Of a stretch of 64,000 bases of DNA, positions 36,125-44,656 are shown piece after piece. Origin of the DNA: Streptomyces tagetis (lineage in GTDB: Bacteria > Actinomycetota > Actinomycetes > Streptomycetales > Streptomycetaceae); assembly GCF_018069565.1 (NCBI RefSeq), contig NZ_JAGPNL010000003.1, positions 310,001-374,000 of the forward strand. Direction: 5' to 3'. The notes below the pieces were generated by a model, which saw only the letters and a program-made list of their open reading frames with translations, was not told the DNA's origin and made no database searches. A program made the position numbers and the translations under genes. Numbering within the stretch: the first letter of the stretch is position 1; the number at the start of each line of letters is the position of its first letter.

Positions 36125-36142
36125 TCGCGATTCACCCGTGCG

Positions 36143-36346
36143 TTACGCGGGGGTGATGTTCTCCGCCTGCGGGCCCTTCTGGCCCTGCGTGACGTCGAAG
36201 TTCACCCGCTGGCCCTCCTGGAGCTCGCGGTAGCCCTGGGTGGCGATGTTCGAGTAGTGAGCGAAGACGTCGGCGCCGCCGCCGTCCTGCTCGATGAAAC
36301 CGAAGCCCTTTTCGGCGTTGAACCACTTCACGGTACCGGTGGCCAT
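36143..36346 (-). CDS. Cold-shock protein, CspA family
   Basis: A 67-residue single-domain nucleic-acid chaperone. Both RNA-binding motifs are intact: [12 protein letters not shown] (RNP1) and DVFAHYSNI (RNP2). TAGGAG lies upstream of the ATG at 36346. It unwinds RNA secondary structure during cold or growth transitions. It is followed by a strong terminator and preceded by a long, comparatively A/T-rich leader and a MerR-type regulator gene on the same strand. Confidence 0.97.
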   Translation of the reverse strand: MATGTVKWFNAEKGFGFIEQDGGGADVFAHYSNIATQGYRELQEGQRVNFDVTQGQKGPQAENITPA

Positions 36347-36570
36347 GTCATTAACTCCTAGGCAGTGCTGGAGACCCGCACTGTGCGGATCTTCCCATCG
36401 CTGCGATGATCACCCGCCCGGAAACCCGGTAACGCATACGGCAACCACAACTGCAACTACCGACGACCATAACACCGTCGAAGCCCACGCATTTCAACCG
36501 GCGGGCGGGAAAATAATCGCCCGGAATAACACTTGGTGAATGCCGTCGAAATGACTCTCCGGCCGTCGGG
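36347..36570 (-). promoter_or_regulatory. Long leader/promoter region of the cold-shock gene
   Basis: About 220 bp that is clearly less GC-rich than its surroundings and contains no convincing frame. Long structured leaders are common in cspA-type genes, so this may hold a promoter and a regulatory 5' untranslated region. No specific motif can be defined by eye. Confidence 0.45.
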
Positions 36571-36600
36571 GAATATCTGTCCTGTCGGGGACAGATATTC
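36571..36600 (-). terminator. Hairpin at the end of the MerR-type gene
   Basis: A perfect 12-bp inverted repeat, GAATATCTGTCC at 36571-36582 and its complement at 36589-36600, loop 6 bases, overlapping the stop codon of the MerR-type gene. AT-rich arms make it unlike the GC-rich terminators nearby, so it could also be a protein-binding operator in the cold-shock upstream region. Confidence 0.6.
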
Positions 36601-36952
36601 ACCCGCCGTTCGGACCGGCCGCCGCGCGCAGCTCCTCGTTGGCGCGCAGGGCCGCGTCCAGCTCGTCCTCCAGCCCGACGATGCGGCAGGCGACCTCGAC
36701 CGGCGTGCCCTGGTCGACCAGCTCCCTGGCACGGGCGGCGCGGCGCAACTGGCGCCGCGAATAACGGCGGTGACCGCCGTCCGACCGCATCGGAGTGATC
36801 AGCCGCGCCTCACCGAGGGCACGGAGGAATCCGGGCGTGGCACCGATCAGTTCGGCGGCCCGGCCCATCGTGTACGCCGGGTAATCGTCGTCGTCGAGCC
36901 GGTCGGCGGCCTGCGGCCGACCTTCGGCGTCCGGCCTGCTCTCCGGGGTCAT
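36599..36952 (-). CDS. MerR-type helix-turn-helix regulator
   Basis: A 117-residue protein from ATG 36952 after GGAAGG. The MerR DNA-binding domain (YTMGRAAELIGATPGFLRAL and TPMRSDGGHRRYSRRQL) covers residues ~25-95, followed by a short coiled coil. No effector-binding domain follows, so it resembles compact BldC/MerR-like regulators. It lies upstream of the cold-shock gene on the same strand and may regulate it. Confidence 0.9.
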   Translation of the reverse strand: MTPESRPDAEGRPQAADRLDDDDYPAYTMGRAAELIGATPGFLRALGEARLITPMRSDGGHRRYSRRQLRRAARARELVDQGTPVEVACRIVGLEDELDAALRANEELRAAAGPNGG

Positions 36953-37067
36953 GCATACCTTCCCGCGGACCGCTGGGGACACGGCCCGCCGCAGGGAATC
37001 CTCCTCCCCCGCACCAGAATTCTAGTCGCGCCCTCGGCATACCTGTCCCGGCGAACACAGTTCCACC

Positions 37068-37104
37068 CGTCCGGCCGCCTCCCCCACGGAAGACGGCCCG
37101 GACG
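37068..37104 (-). terminator. Hairpin after the TerD-nuclease gene
   Basis: CGTCCGG at 37068-37074 pairs with CCGGACG at 37098-37104, extended by three more pairs with a one-base bulge. It lies just after the stop of the TerD fusion gene. Confidence 0.5.
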
Positions 37105-37111
37105 CGTCCGC

Positions 37112-39358
37112 TCAGCCCGCGGCCGACGCGGCCTCGGGCACGGCCCGCCGGGGGGCCGGACGCTCCAGCGCGCTCACCACCGAGCCGTGGAAGCGGTGCA
37201 CGGCGTCGTCGACGCTGCGGATGAACCCGGTCTCGGCCTTGCCCCGGGCGTTGCCCATCCCCTTGAAGAGGGAGAGGCGGAAGCCGGTGATCCGGTCGCC
37301 GTTCTTCGGCAGCATGTCCCCGGGCTCGGGACGCAGCCGCTCCAGGGTGCCGCGCGGACCGCCCGCGTCGCCGTCGACCAGCGTCTCGACGTGCAGGTCG
37401 GCGGGGGCCTCGGCCAGCCGCTTGACCAGCCGCTTCGCCCAGGTCAGCGGGTAGCCCTGGTCGGGCGCCGGGACGTCGACGGAGGTCCGCAGCCGGCCGG
37501 TGCGCAGATCGGCGGTGATCCCGAGCACGCCGGGGGTTCCCTCGATGCGCAGTTCGGCGTGGAGCCGGCCCTCGGTGCACAGCCGGTCCGCCATCCGCGC
37601 CCGGCGGGCCCCGGGATCGGCGCCGCGCTGGGCCCGCCGCACGGGGAGCACCCGCTGGCCGAGTTCGCCGCCGAGGCCGAGGCAGACCTGCCGGATGAGC
37701 CGTTCCCAGCTCTCGACCACCTCCAGCAGGTGCGGGTCGCCCTGGCTCAGGGTCTCCTCGTCGATGCCCCGGCGGACGGGGACCCAGGCGGCGCCCATGT
37801 TCTGGAAGCCGTGGCAGCCGGAGTTCTCGTGCTGGAGGTAGTGCAGCAGTTCCTGGAGGAGCCAGGCGTGCGCGGCGTTGCCGACGCCCTCGTGGCGCAG
37901 GAGCATCTGCGCCTGGTGGGCGACCTCGGCCCAGGACAGGTGCCAGAGGGCCACCTTGTGCTTGCGCCGGCGGTCGATCTTGACGTCGACGAGGGGGCTG
38001 CCCTCCAGGGCGACGTCGTTCGAGAGCGTGATGACGGCCTCGTAGCCGCGCCGGGCGGCGATGTCGGCGTACGCCTGCACCTGCTCGGGCTTGAGCGGGT
38101 TGCCGTTGGTCTTGGTCTCCATCAGCGCGGTCCAGAGCTTGCCGGCCCGCTCGACGCGGATCACGCCGTCCGGGCGGCGCGGGGTGTCCCCGTGGGGCAG
38201 CGAGACCTCGGTGAAGGTCTCCATACGTCCGGCCGGGGAGCCGAACCCGGCGGTGAGCCGCCGCCCGAACTCCGGCACCTGCGTCATCACCGACAGCAGC
38301 ACCGAGGTGGCGCGCGTCTCGCGGTCCCGGTCGCTCTTGAGTACGGAGACGGGGAAGAGCCGGGCCCGCCGCCAGGAGTCGTTGTCCGCGAGGGACCTCC
38401 GGGGGGCCTTGGGCAGGGTGACCTTCTTCTTGGCGGTACGCGGCCGGGCGGCGGCGACGCGGGCGGGTTCCGTGGCGTCCCCGGCCTGCCGCGGGGCGGG
38501 CACGGCGGGCGGCGCGGCGGCGGGCTCGGGCTCCGGCTCCTCCGGCGGGGCCACCCGCTCGACCGCCGGGGCGGGCGCCACGGGGGCACTGGGAGTGTCG
38601 GTGGCCTCGGCAGTATCGGCGGCACCAGCGGCACCAGCGGTTTCGACGCCGGATGGGATCGCCTCGACGGCTTCGACGGCTTCGACGGCCTCGACCGCCC
38701 CGCCGGCCCCTTCCGCCCCGCCCGCCTCTTCCGCCCCGGCAACCTCAGCGACCTCGGCAACCTCAGCGGCTTCAGCCGCCTCCGCCGCCTCCGCCGCCTC
38801 CGCCGCCTCCGCGTCGTCGTCGATGTCCACGCCGAAGTCCGTGGCCAGCCCGGCCAGTCCGTTGTCGTACCCCTGGCCGACGGCCCGGAACTTCCACTCC
38901 TCGCCGCGCCGGTACAGCTCGCCGAAGATGACGGCGCTGACCGCCCCCGCGTCCTCGATCGAGAACCGCAGCAGCGCGTCCCCCGAGGCGTCCGACAGCG
39001 TCACCCGCAGGTCGTCCAGCTCCCCGAAGCCGGCGCCCTCGTAGCGGCTCGCGGCGACGACGATCCGCTCGACGCCGGGCGCCACAGCCGTCAGGTCGAA
39101 GCCGATCCGGTCCTCGCTGCCCTCACCGCAGGGTGTCTTGCCGAGCAACTGCACGCTGCCGTCGGCCGCCACCGGGTTGTTGTAGAAGTGGAAGTCGGCG
39201 TCGCCGCGCACCTTCCCGCGTCCGTCCAGCAGCAGGACGGAGACGTCGGCGTCGCCCTCGCCGGTCGGGCTGGACCAGCCCAGACTCACGAACACGGAGC
39301 CGACGTCCTCGCTCAGGGCCGCCAGTGAGACGTTGGCGCCCTTGACCATTTCGCGCAC
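37112..39358 (-). CDS. TerD-domain protein fused to a PD-(D/E)XK nuclease-like domain
   Basis: A 748-residue protein from GTG 39358, preceded by a GGGGGG site; ATG 39349 is an alternative. Residues 1-175 are a TerD domain (VKGANVSLAALSEDVGSVFV, ADFHFYNNPVAADGSV, GDALLRFSIEDAG). A long Ala/Glu/Val repeat linker follows (codon-scale repeats at about 38640-38815). From ~330 a nuclease-like domain shows a helix RDRETRATSVLLSVM, D397 in RRPDGVIRV and E414-x-K416 in LMETKTNG, the expected D...ExK arrangement. TerD proteins bind calcium and act in Ter stress/phage-defence networks. The fusion suggests a nucleic-acid-targeting effector under Ter control; the Glu-rich alternating linker is probably flexible. 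Confidence 0.88.
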   Translation of the reverse strand: MREMVKGANVSLAALSEDVGSVFVSLGWSSPTGEGDADVSVLLLDGRGKVRGDADFHFYNNPVAADGSVQLLGKTPCGEGSEDRIGFDLTAVAPGVERIVVAASRYEGAGFGELDDLRVTLSDASGDALLRFSIEDAGAVSAVIFGELYRRGEEWKFRAVGQGYDNGLAGLATDFGVDIDDDAEAAEAAEAAEAAEAAEVAEVAEVAGAEEAGGAEGAGGAVEAVEAVEAVEAIPSGVETAGAAGAADTAEATDTPSAPVAPAPAVERVAPPEEPEPEPAAAPPAVPAPRQAGDATEPARVAAARPRTAKKKVTLPKAPRRSLADNDSWRRARLFPVSVLKSDRDRETRATSVLLSVMTQVPEFGRRLTAGFGSPAGRMETFTEVSLPHGDTPRRPDGVIRVERAGKLWTALMETKTNGNPLKPEQVQAYADIAARRGYEAVITLSNDVALEGSPLVDVKIDRRRKHKVALWHLSWAEVAHQAQMLLRHEGVGNAAHAWLLQELLHYLQHENSGCHGFQNMGAAWVPVRRGIDEETLSQGDPHLLEVVESWERLIRQVCLGLGGELGQRVLPVRRAQRGADPGARRARMADRLCTEGRLHAELRIEGTPGVLGITADLRTGRLRTSVDVPAPDQGYPLTWAKRLVKRLAEAPADLHVETLVDGDAGGPRGTLERLRPEPGDMLPKNGDRITGFRLSLFKGMGNARGKAETGFIRSVDDAVHRFHGSVVSALERPAPRRAVPEAASAAG

Positions 39359-39508
39359 GAAACCCCCCAGATCCCTTTCCGCGTGCACGGGTCGGGCCCC
39401 CCGGCCCGCCCGTCGTGTGGCGCTCTGTGACGCGTCGCACACGCTGCGCACGGCGGCACTCTAATGCGTACCGGCGCCCGGGTGGGCCGGGTCGGGGGAG
39501 GGGGCCGG

Positions 39509-40531
39509 TCAGGGGGCCGTCGGGGCGGGGCCGACCAGTTCGGTCAGGACGTCCTCCATCGTCACGAAGCCCAGGACGGCGCCGCTCTCGCCGGTGACGG
39601 CGGCGAGGTGGCTGTCCTCGGCGCGCAGGGCGGTGAGGGTGTCGTCGAGGGGGGTGTCGATGCCGACCCGGGTGACGCGGTGCAGCGCGGCGCGCGGGAA
39701 GGGACGGTCGCGGTCGGTCAGGCCCAGGGTGTCCTTGACGTGCAGGTAGCCGAGGACGGTGCCGCCGGGTCCGGTGACCGGAAAGCGGGAGTAGCCCGCC
39801 TCGGCGGCCAGGCGTTCCAGGCCGGCCGGGGTGATGGTGTGCGGAGCGGTGCGCATCCGGGGGACGGGGACGAGGATCTCGCCGACCGGGCGGGTGCCCA
39901 GTTCCAGCGCGTCGCGCAGGCGTTCGCCGTCGGCCGGGCTGAGCAGTCCGGCCTCGCTGGCGTCGACGACCATGCGGGCGAGCTGGTGGTCGGTGAAGAC
40001 CGACTCGACCTCGTTCTTCGGCTCCACCCGCATCAGCTTGAGCAGGGTGTTGGCGAAGGCGTTGATGCCGAAGACGACCGGCCGCAGCGCCCGGGTGAGG
40101 GCGACCAGCGGCGGGCCGAGGAGCAGCGCGGTGGGCGCGGGGGCGGCCAGCGCGATGTTCTTCGGGATCATCTCGCCGATCAGCATGTGCAGGTAGGTCG
40201 CCAGGATCAGGGCGATGGCGAAGGCGACCGGGTGGACCAGCCCCTGCGGCATGCGGACGGCGGCGAAGACCGGCTCCATCAGGTGCGCGATGGCCGGTTC
40301 CGCGACGGCGCCGAGCACCAGCGAGGAGACGGTGATGCCGAGCTGGGCGGTGGCCATCATCGCGGAGAGGTGTTCCAGGCCCCACAGGGTCATGCGGGCC
40401 CGTTTGTCACCTGCCTTGGCGCGCGGCTCGATCTGGCTGCGGCGTACGGATATCAGGGCGAACTCGCCGCCCACGAAGAAGGCGTTGGTCACCAGCGTCA
40501 GGGCGCCGATCAGGAGCTGGACGGCGGTCAT
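39509..40531 (-). CDS. CNNM/CorC-type membrane protein with CBS pair
   Basis: A 340-residue protein: a CNNM transmembrane domain (ALTLVTNAFFVGGEFALISV, QLGITVSSLVLGAVAEPAIA, HMLIGEMIPKNIAL) and a C-terminal CBS pair (YSRFPVTGPGGTVLGYLHV and VLGFVTMEDVLTELVG). The C-terminal CorC/HlyC domain is absent, unlike its neighbour. The family transports or senses divalent cations such as Mg2+ and Co2+, although often annotated as haemolysin. Its ATG overlaps the stop of the preceding gene by 4 bases. Confidence 0.93.
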   Translation of the reverse strand: MTAVQLLIGALTLVTNAFFVGGEFALISVRRSQIEPRAKAGDKRARMTLWGLEHLSAMMATAQLGITVSSLVLGAVAEPAIAHLMEPVFAAVRMPQGLVHPVAFAIALILATYLHMLIGEMIPKNIALAAPAPTALLLGPPLVALTRALRPVVFGINAFANTLLKLMRVEPKNEVESVFTDHQLARMVVDASEAGLLSPADGERLRDALELGTRPVGEILVPVPRMRTAPHTITPAGLERLAAEAGYSRFPVTGPGGTVLGYLHVKDTLGLTDRDRPFPRAALHRVTRVGIDTPLDDTLTALRAEDSHLAAVTGESGAVLGFVTMEDVLTELVGPAPTAP

Positions 40532-41949
40532 CGGGCCGCCTCCGGCTCACGGCGGGCGGCGGGGCCGGCCTGCGGACCGGGCACGGCGGCTCCACCCGGT
40601 GCCGGCCCGGTGGCGCCGTCCGGCACCGCGGGGGCGCCGGACGCGGCCGGGGCGGGCGCGGTGACCCGGACCCGGTGGGCGCGGTGGTGGTCGACGCCGA
40701 GGACCTCCAGGCGCCAGCCGTCCAGCTCGACCACGTCGCCCACGGCGGGGATGCGGGCGAGGTGGGTGGCGACGAGCCCGGCCACGGTCTCGTACGGGCC
40801 CTCCGGCGCGGTGAGGCCGGTGCGGGCCAGCAGGTCGAGGCGGAGCGAGCCGTCGGCCACCCAGGCCGGCGGCGCGTTCCCGGCGGCGGGGACGGGCATG
40901 AGGTCGGGGGTCTCGGCGGGGTCGTGCTCGTCGCGGACCTCGCCGACGACCTCCTCGACGATGTCCTCGACGGTCGCCACGCCGGCGGTGCCGCCGTACT
41001 CGTCGATGACGACGGCCATGGTGCGGCTCGCGCGCATCCGCTCCAGGAGCCGGTCGGCGGGCAGGCTGTCGGGCACCAGCAGCGGCGGGGCGGCCAGCTC
41101 GGTGACGGGGGTGGCCGCGCGCCGCTCGGGCTCCAGCGCCAGGACGTCGCGGATGTGGACGGTGCCGATGACCTCGTCCAGCGTGCCCCGGTAGACGGGG
41201 AAGCGGGAGCGGCCGGTGGCGTGGCTGAGGTTGGCCGCGTCGGCGGCGGTGGCGTGGGCCTCCAGGGCCTTGACGTCCACGCGCGGGGTCATGACGTTCT
41301 CCGCGGTCAGTTCGCCCAGGTGCAGGGTGCGGACGAAGAGTTCGGCGGAGTCGGCCTCCAGCGCGCCGAGGGCGGCCGAGTGCTGGGCGAGGGCGACCAG
41401 TTCCTCGGGGCTGCGGGCGGAGGCCAGTTCCTCGGCCGGTTCGAGGCCGAAGCGGCGCACGACGCGGTTGGCCGTGTCGTTGAGGTGGTGGATGAAGGGC
41501 CCGAAGGCGGCGGTGAAGCCGCGCTGGGGGCCGGCGACCACCTTGGCGACGGCCAGCGGGCGGGAGATCGCCCAGTTCTTGGGGACCAGTTCGCCGACGA
41601 CCATGAGCACCACGGTGGAGACGGCGACGCCGAGCACCGTGGCGACGGTGGGCGCGGCGCCGTCCAGGCCGAGCGCCGTCAGCGGTCCGCGCAGCAGCAC
41701 GGCCAGGGACGGTTCGGCGAGCATGCCGATGACCAGGGAGGTCACGGTGATGCCGAGCTGGGCGCCGGAGAGCTGGAGGGTCAGCCCGCGGACGGCCTTG
41801 AGGGCGCCCTCGGCGCCGCGCTCGCCGGACTCGGCGGCGCGTTCGAGGTCACCGCGCTCGACGGTGGTCAGGGAGAACTCGGCGGCGACGAAGACGGCGC
41901 AGGCGAGTGTGAGGAGGAGGGCCAGCAGGAGCAGCAGGACCTCGGTCAC
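40528..41949 (-). CDS. CNNM/CorC-type membrane protein with CBS and CorC domains
   Basis: A 473-residue protein from GTG 41949. CNNM domain (LLLALLLTLACAVFVAAEFS, QLGITVTSLVIGMLAEPSLA, VVGELVPKNWAISR), CBS pair (SRFPVYRGTLDEVIGTVHIR and MAVVIDEYGGTAGVATVEDI) and a C-terminal CorC/HlyC domain ending in a Pro/Ala tail. Encoded in tandem with a second, shorter CNNM protein, so they may form a heteromeric cation transporter. Streptomyces genomes commonly carry such pairs. A 10-bp GC-rich inverted repeat lies in the upstream leader. Confidence 0.93.
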   Translation of the reverse strand: MTEVLLLLLALLLTLACAVFVAAEFSLTTVERGDLERAAESGERGAEGALKAVRGLTLQLSGAQLGITVTSLVIGMLAEPSLAVLLRGPLTALGLDGAAPTVATVLGVAVSTVVLMVVGELVPKNWAISRPLAVAKVVAGPQRGFTAAFGPFIHHLNDTANRVVRRFGLEPAEELASARSPEELVALAQHSAALGALEADSAELFVRTLHLGELTAENVMTPRVDVKALEAHATAADAANLSHATGRSRFPVYRGTLDEVIGTVHIRDVLALEPERRAATPVTELAAPPLLVPDSLPADRLLERMRASRTMAVVIDEYGGTAGVATVEDIVEEVVGEVRDEHDPAETPDLMPVPAAGNAPPAWVADGSLRLDLLARTGLTAPEGPYETVAGLVATHLARIPAVGDVVELDGWRLEVLGVDHHRAHRVRVTAPAPAASGAPAVPDGATGPAPGGAAVPGPQAGPAARREPEAAR

Positions 41950-42357
41950 CGTGCCACCCCGCTTCCCTCACGCACGGTGCGCAGGGGGCACGTGGACGGT
42001 GCGGGTGACGGGCCGGCCGCGTCGCGGCCGGTACTGGGAGGCTCCATTACGGAACGGGGCTCCTATCGAGGTCGGCGGGGGGCCGGGGGGACCGGCCGCC
42101 CGAGGACGGTCCCCCCATGGTAAAGGACGCGCAAAGGCAGGCGTCCGGGTCTTTCGTCCCGACTTCTCCACGGCGGTTTTCGGCCTTTCCGGGGCCGGGG
42201 ACCGCGCCCGGCGGCGGACACCCGCCGGAGCACGCCGACGGCGGATCTCCCCGCCCTATGCTTCTACCCGCTTGCGCGGGAACCGCCGGTGACCTGCCGA
42301 CGTTCCCCGTACGCGCTGCACGGACGCACTCGGGAACACGAAGGAGTGAGCGCCGCG
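41950..42357. other. Divergent intergenic region with leader hairpin
   Basis: About 400 bp between the CNNM operon and Spo0M. GGGGGGACCG at 42085-42094 pairs perfectly with 42107-42116. It would lie in the 5' leader of the CNNM operon, as for cation-responsive leaders, but I cannot match it to a known riboswitch. No gene is visible. Confidence 0.5.
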
Positions 42358-43356
42358 ATGGTGTTCAAACGGCTGCTCGGTTCGCTCGGCGTGGGCGGGC
42401 CCACGGTCGACACGGTCCTCGATCCGGGCGCGGCCCGGCCGGGCGGCGCGCTGTCGGGCCGGGTCCACCTGGTCGGCGGGGCGTCCGACGTCGAGATCGA
42501 GCACGTCACGCTGGAACTGGTGGCGCGGGTGGAGGCCGAGCACGAGGGCGGGGAGAGCGAGGGCGTGGTCGCCTTCGACCGGCACGTGATCGCCGGCGCC
42601 TTCCGGCTGGCGGCGGAGGAGCGCCGGGAGGTGCCGTTCACGCTGGCGCTGCCCTGGGAGACGCCGGTGACCGAGCTGTACGGGCAGCCGCTCGGCATCG
42701 TGCTCGGGGTGCGCACCGAGCTGGCGGTGGCCGGCGCCCGTGACAAGGGCGACCTGGACCCGCTGACCGTGGCGCCGCTGCCGGCCCAGGAGGCGATCCT
42801 GGAGGCCCTCGGCCAACTGGGCTTCGGCTTCCGCTCGGCCGACCTTGAGTACGGCCGGATCGGCGGTACGGGGCAGCAGCTCCCCTTCTACCAGGAGATC
42901 GAGCTGAGCCCGGCGCCGCAGTACGCCCACCAGGTCAACGAGATCGAGCTGACCTTCCTCGCCACGCCCGCCGGGCTGGAAGTCGTCCTGGAGGCGGACA
43001 AGCGCGGCGGCCTCTTCTCCGACGGGCACGACGCGCTCAGCCGCTTCACGGTCCCGCACGACGGCATCGCGCCGAAGGACTGGAACGCCCTGGTCGACGG
43101 CTGGGTCCGCCGGCTCGTCGAGCACCGGGCCTCGTACGGCTCGCACGCGGTCTACGGCCACGAGGCGGGCCACGGCCACCACGGCGGACACGGCGGACAC
43201 GGCGGGCGCTCCGGCATCGGCACCGCCGTGGCGGCGGGCGCGGCCGGGCTCGCGGTCGGCGTCGTGGGCGGGATGGTGGCCGCCGAGGTGATCGACGAGG
43301 TCGGCGACTTCTTCGAGGGCGACGACGAGAGCGACGACGGCGGTGACGAGGAGTGA
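42358..43356 (+). CDS. Sporulation-control protein Spo0M-like (arrestin-like fold)
   Basis: A 332-residue protein from ATG 42358, preceded by AAGGAG. The N-terminal two thirds match Spo0M: MVFKRLLGSLGVGGPTVDTV, LSGRVHLVGGASDVEIEHV and VPFTLALPWETPVTELYG. The tail contains a His/Gly-rich stretch (HEAGHGHHGGHGGHGG), a Gly/Ala/Val hydrophobic segment and an acidic end. Spo0M proteins modulate developmental timing in Bacillus and are common in Streptomyces. The His-rich segment could bind metal. It is divergent from the CNNM operon and upstream of the terB-like gene. Confidence 0.92.
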   Translation: MVFKRLLGSLGVGGPTVDTVLDPGAARPGGALSGRVHLVGGASDVEIEHVTLELVARVEAEHEGGESEGVVAFDRHVIAGAFRLAAEERREVPFTLALPWETPVTELYGQPLGIVLGVRTELAVAGARDKGDLDPLTVAPLPAQEAILEALGQLGFGFRSADLEYGRIGGTGQQLPFYQEIELSPAPQYAHQVNEIELTFLATPAGLEVVLEADKRGGLFSDGHDALSRFTVPHDGIAPKDWNALVDGWVRRLVEHRASYGSHAVYGHEAGHGHHGGHGGHGGRSGIGTAVAAGAAGLAVGVVGGMVAAEVIDEVGDFFEGDDESDDGGDEE

Positions 43357-43391
43357 GCGGCGCCCGTGACGGGAAGGCCGACCTGATAACT

Positions 43392-43407
43392 TCTACAGAA
43401 CTGTAGA
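43392..43407. promoter_or_regulatory. BlaI-type operator in front of the terB-like gene
   Basis: TCTACA-GAAC-TGTAGA, with an extra matching base pair on each inner side (CAG/CTG). It lies 46 bp before the terB-like start and 36 bp after the Spo0M stop. Identical arms and spacing to the sites at 31931 and 33573. Confidence 0.8.
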
Positions 43408-43453
43408 TATCCGCCCGCCGGGGTGAACCACCTCTCGACCTCACGGAGTTCGC

Positions 43454-43909
43454 ATGGCCCTCTGGGATCGTTTCAAGGAATCCGCATCGCAGATGCAGAA
43501 CCAGCTCGTGGCGAAGAAGAACGACCTCAAGAGCGGCGCCTTCCGCGACGCGAGCATGGCGATGTGCGCGCTGGTCGCCGCCGCCGACGGCTCCGTCGAC
43601 CCGGCGGAGCGCCGGCGGGTGGCGCAGCTCATCGCCGGCAACGAGGTGTTGCAGAACTTCCCGGCCGACGACCTGCGCCGCCGCTTCGAGGGCTACCTGG
43701 ACAAGCTGACCGCCGACTTCGACTTCGGCAAGGTCAGTGTCCTCCAGGAGATCGCCAAGGCGAAGAAGAAGCCCGCCGAGGCGCGCGCGGTGGTGCAGAT
43801 CGGCATCGTCATCGGCGGCGCCGACGGCGACTTCGACCAGACCGAGCGGGCCGTGGTGCGCGAGGCGTGCTTCGCGCTCGACCTGCCGCCGCACGAGTTC
43901 GACCTCTGA
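43454..43909 (+). CDS. TerB-family tellurite-resistance protein
   Basis: A 151-residue all-helical protein. The two metal-binding acidic motifs of TerB are present: AADGSVDPAERRR near residue 45 and GGADGDFDQTERAVVRE near 125. TerB domains bind metal ions and couple to TerD proteins in Ter stress systems; a TerD fusion is encoded 4 kb away on the other strand. The BlaI-type palindrome upstream suggests induction together with the LCP and GlsB genes. Confidence 0.94.
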   Translation: MALWDRFKESASQMQNQLVAKKNDLKSGAFRDASMAMCALVAAADGSVDPAERRRVAQLIAGNEVLQNFPADDLRRRFEGYLDKLTADFDFGKVSVLQEIAKAKKKPAEARAVVQIGIVIGGADGDFDQTERAVVREACFALDLPPHEFDL

Positions 43910-44081
43910 GCCGTCCTCCCACCGGGCACCCGGCCGCCGCCCTTCGGCCGGGGCTCCGGCCGGGCCCGCGACGGGACCTTTCCGGCCCTCGGCCGGTCGA
44001 CCGCCGGCCCCTGTCTGCCGTAGATTCCGTCCGGGCCCGCGGGTGCGGGTCCGGACCGCATGCCACCCGGGGAGCAGCGTC

Positions 44082-44369
44082 GTGTTCGGACTGAGCGAAC
44101 TCGCGATCATTCTCATCGTCGTCATAGCCGTGCTCGCCGCCAAGAAGCTCCCCGAGCTGGCCCGCTCGGCGGGCAAGTCGGCGCGCATCCTCAAGTCGGA
44201 GGCGCGCGCGCTCAAGGAGGAGCAGGGCGCCGCTGCGGCGCCGCCGCCTCCGGCCGAGGAGGCGCCCCGCGAGCCGGCGCCGGACGGCCCGGCCTCGCCC
44301 CGGGTGATCCAGGGCGAGGTCGTCGACCGGGACGAGCGGCGGCCCGGCACGGAGCCCTCCCGGGACTGA
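44082..44369 (+). CDS. tatA: Twin-arginine translocase subunit TatA/TatE
   Basis: A 95-residue protein from GTG 44082 after GGGGAG. It shows the canonical short N-terminal helix (LSELAIILIVVIAVLAAKK), the amphipathic helix starting LPELARSAGKSARIL and an acidic/Pro-rich tail. TatA forms the pore for folded Tat substrates. It is separate from any TatBC genes here. Other products in the window, such as the MBL-fold protein and PhoX, are likely Tat substrates, but TatA is a general component. Confidence 0.93.
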   Translation: MFGLSELAIILIVVIAVLAAKKLPELARSAGKSARILKSEARALKEEQGAAAAPPPPAEEAPREPAPDGPASPRVIQGEVVDRDERRPGTEPSRD

Positions 44370-44390
44370 CCACCGCACCCGGACCCACCG

Positions 44391-44580
44391 CGCGCCCGTG
44401 GACCGGCCGCCGAACCCTGGACCGCCCGCCCGCCCATGGACCGACCACCGGACCCGGGGTCGGCCGCGTGCCCGTGGACCGACCACCGGACCTGACCGCC
44501 CGCGTGCCCGTGGACCGACCGCCCGCCCGTGGGCTGACCACCCGCCCGTGGACCGACCACCCGCCCGTGGGCTGATCGCC
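44391..44580. repeat. Degenerate tandem array with CCCGTGGACCGACC core
   Basis: About 190 bp downstream of tatA is made of roughly nine imperfect units built on CCCGTGGACCGACCACC, alternating with CCGTGGGCTGACCACC. Unit length varies between about 14 and 26 bp. It is non-coding in the sense that no start or ribosome-binding site fits. It lies between the tatA stop and the DUF6479 gene promoter. Confidence 0.75.
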
Positions 44581-44656
44581 GGTCCTCCGACCTGCGCGGA
44601 TCGGCGATCCGGACATACCGGGAGCTTTCTCTCCGTTTCGGGTACATAATCAGAAC

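Noticed and set aside
36533..39328. A 931-codon plus-strand open frame
   Set aside because: It is antisense to the TerD fusion and the MerR-type gene, both with clear families.
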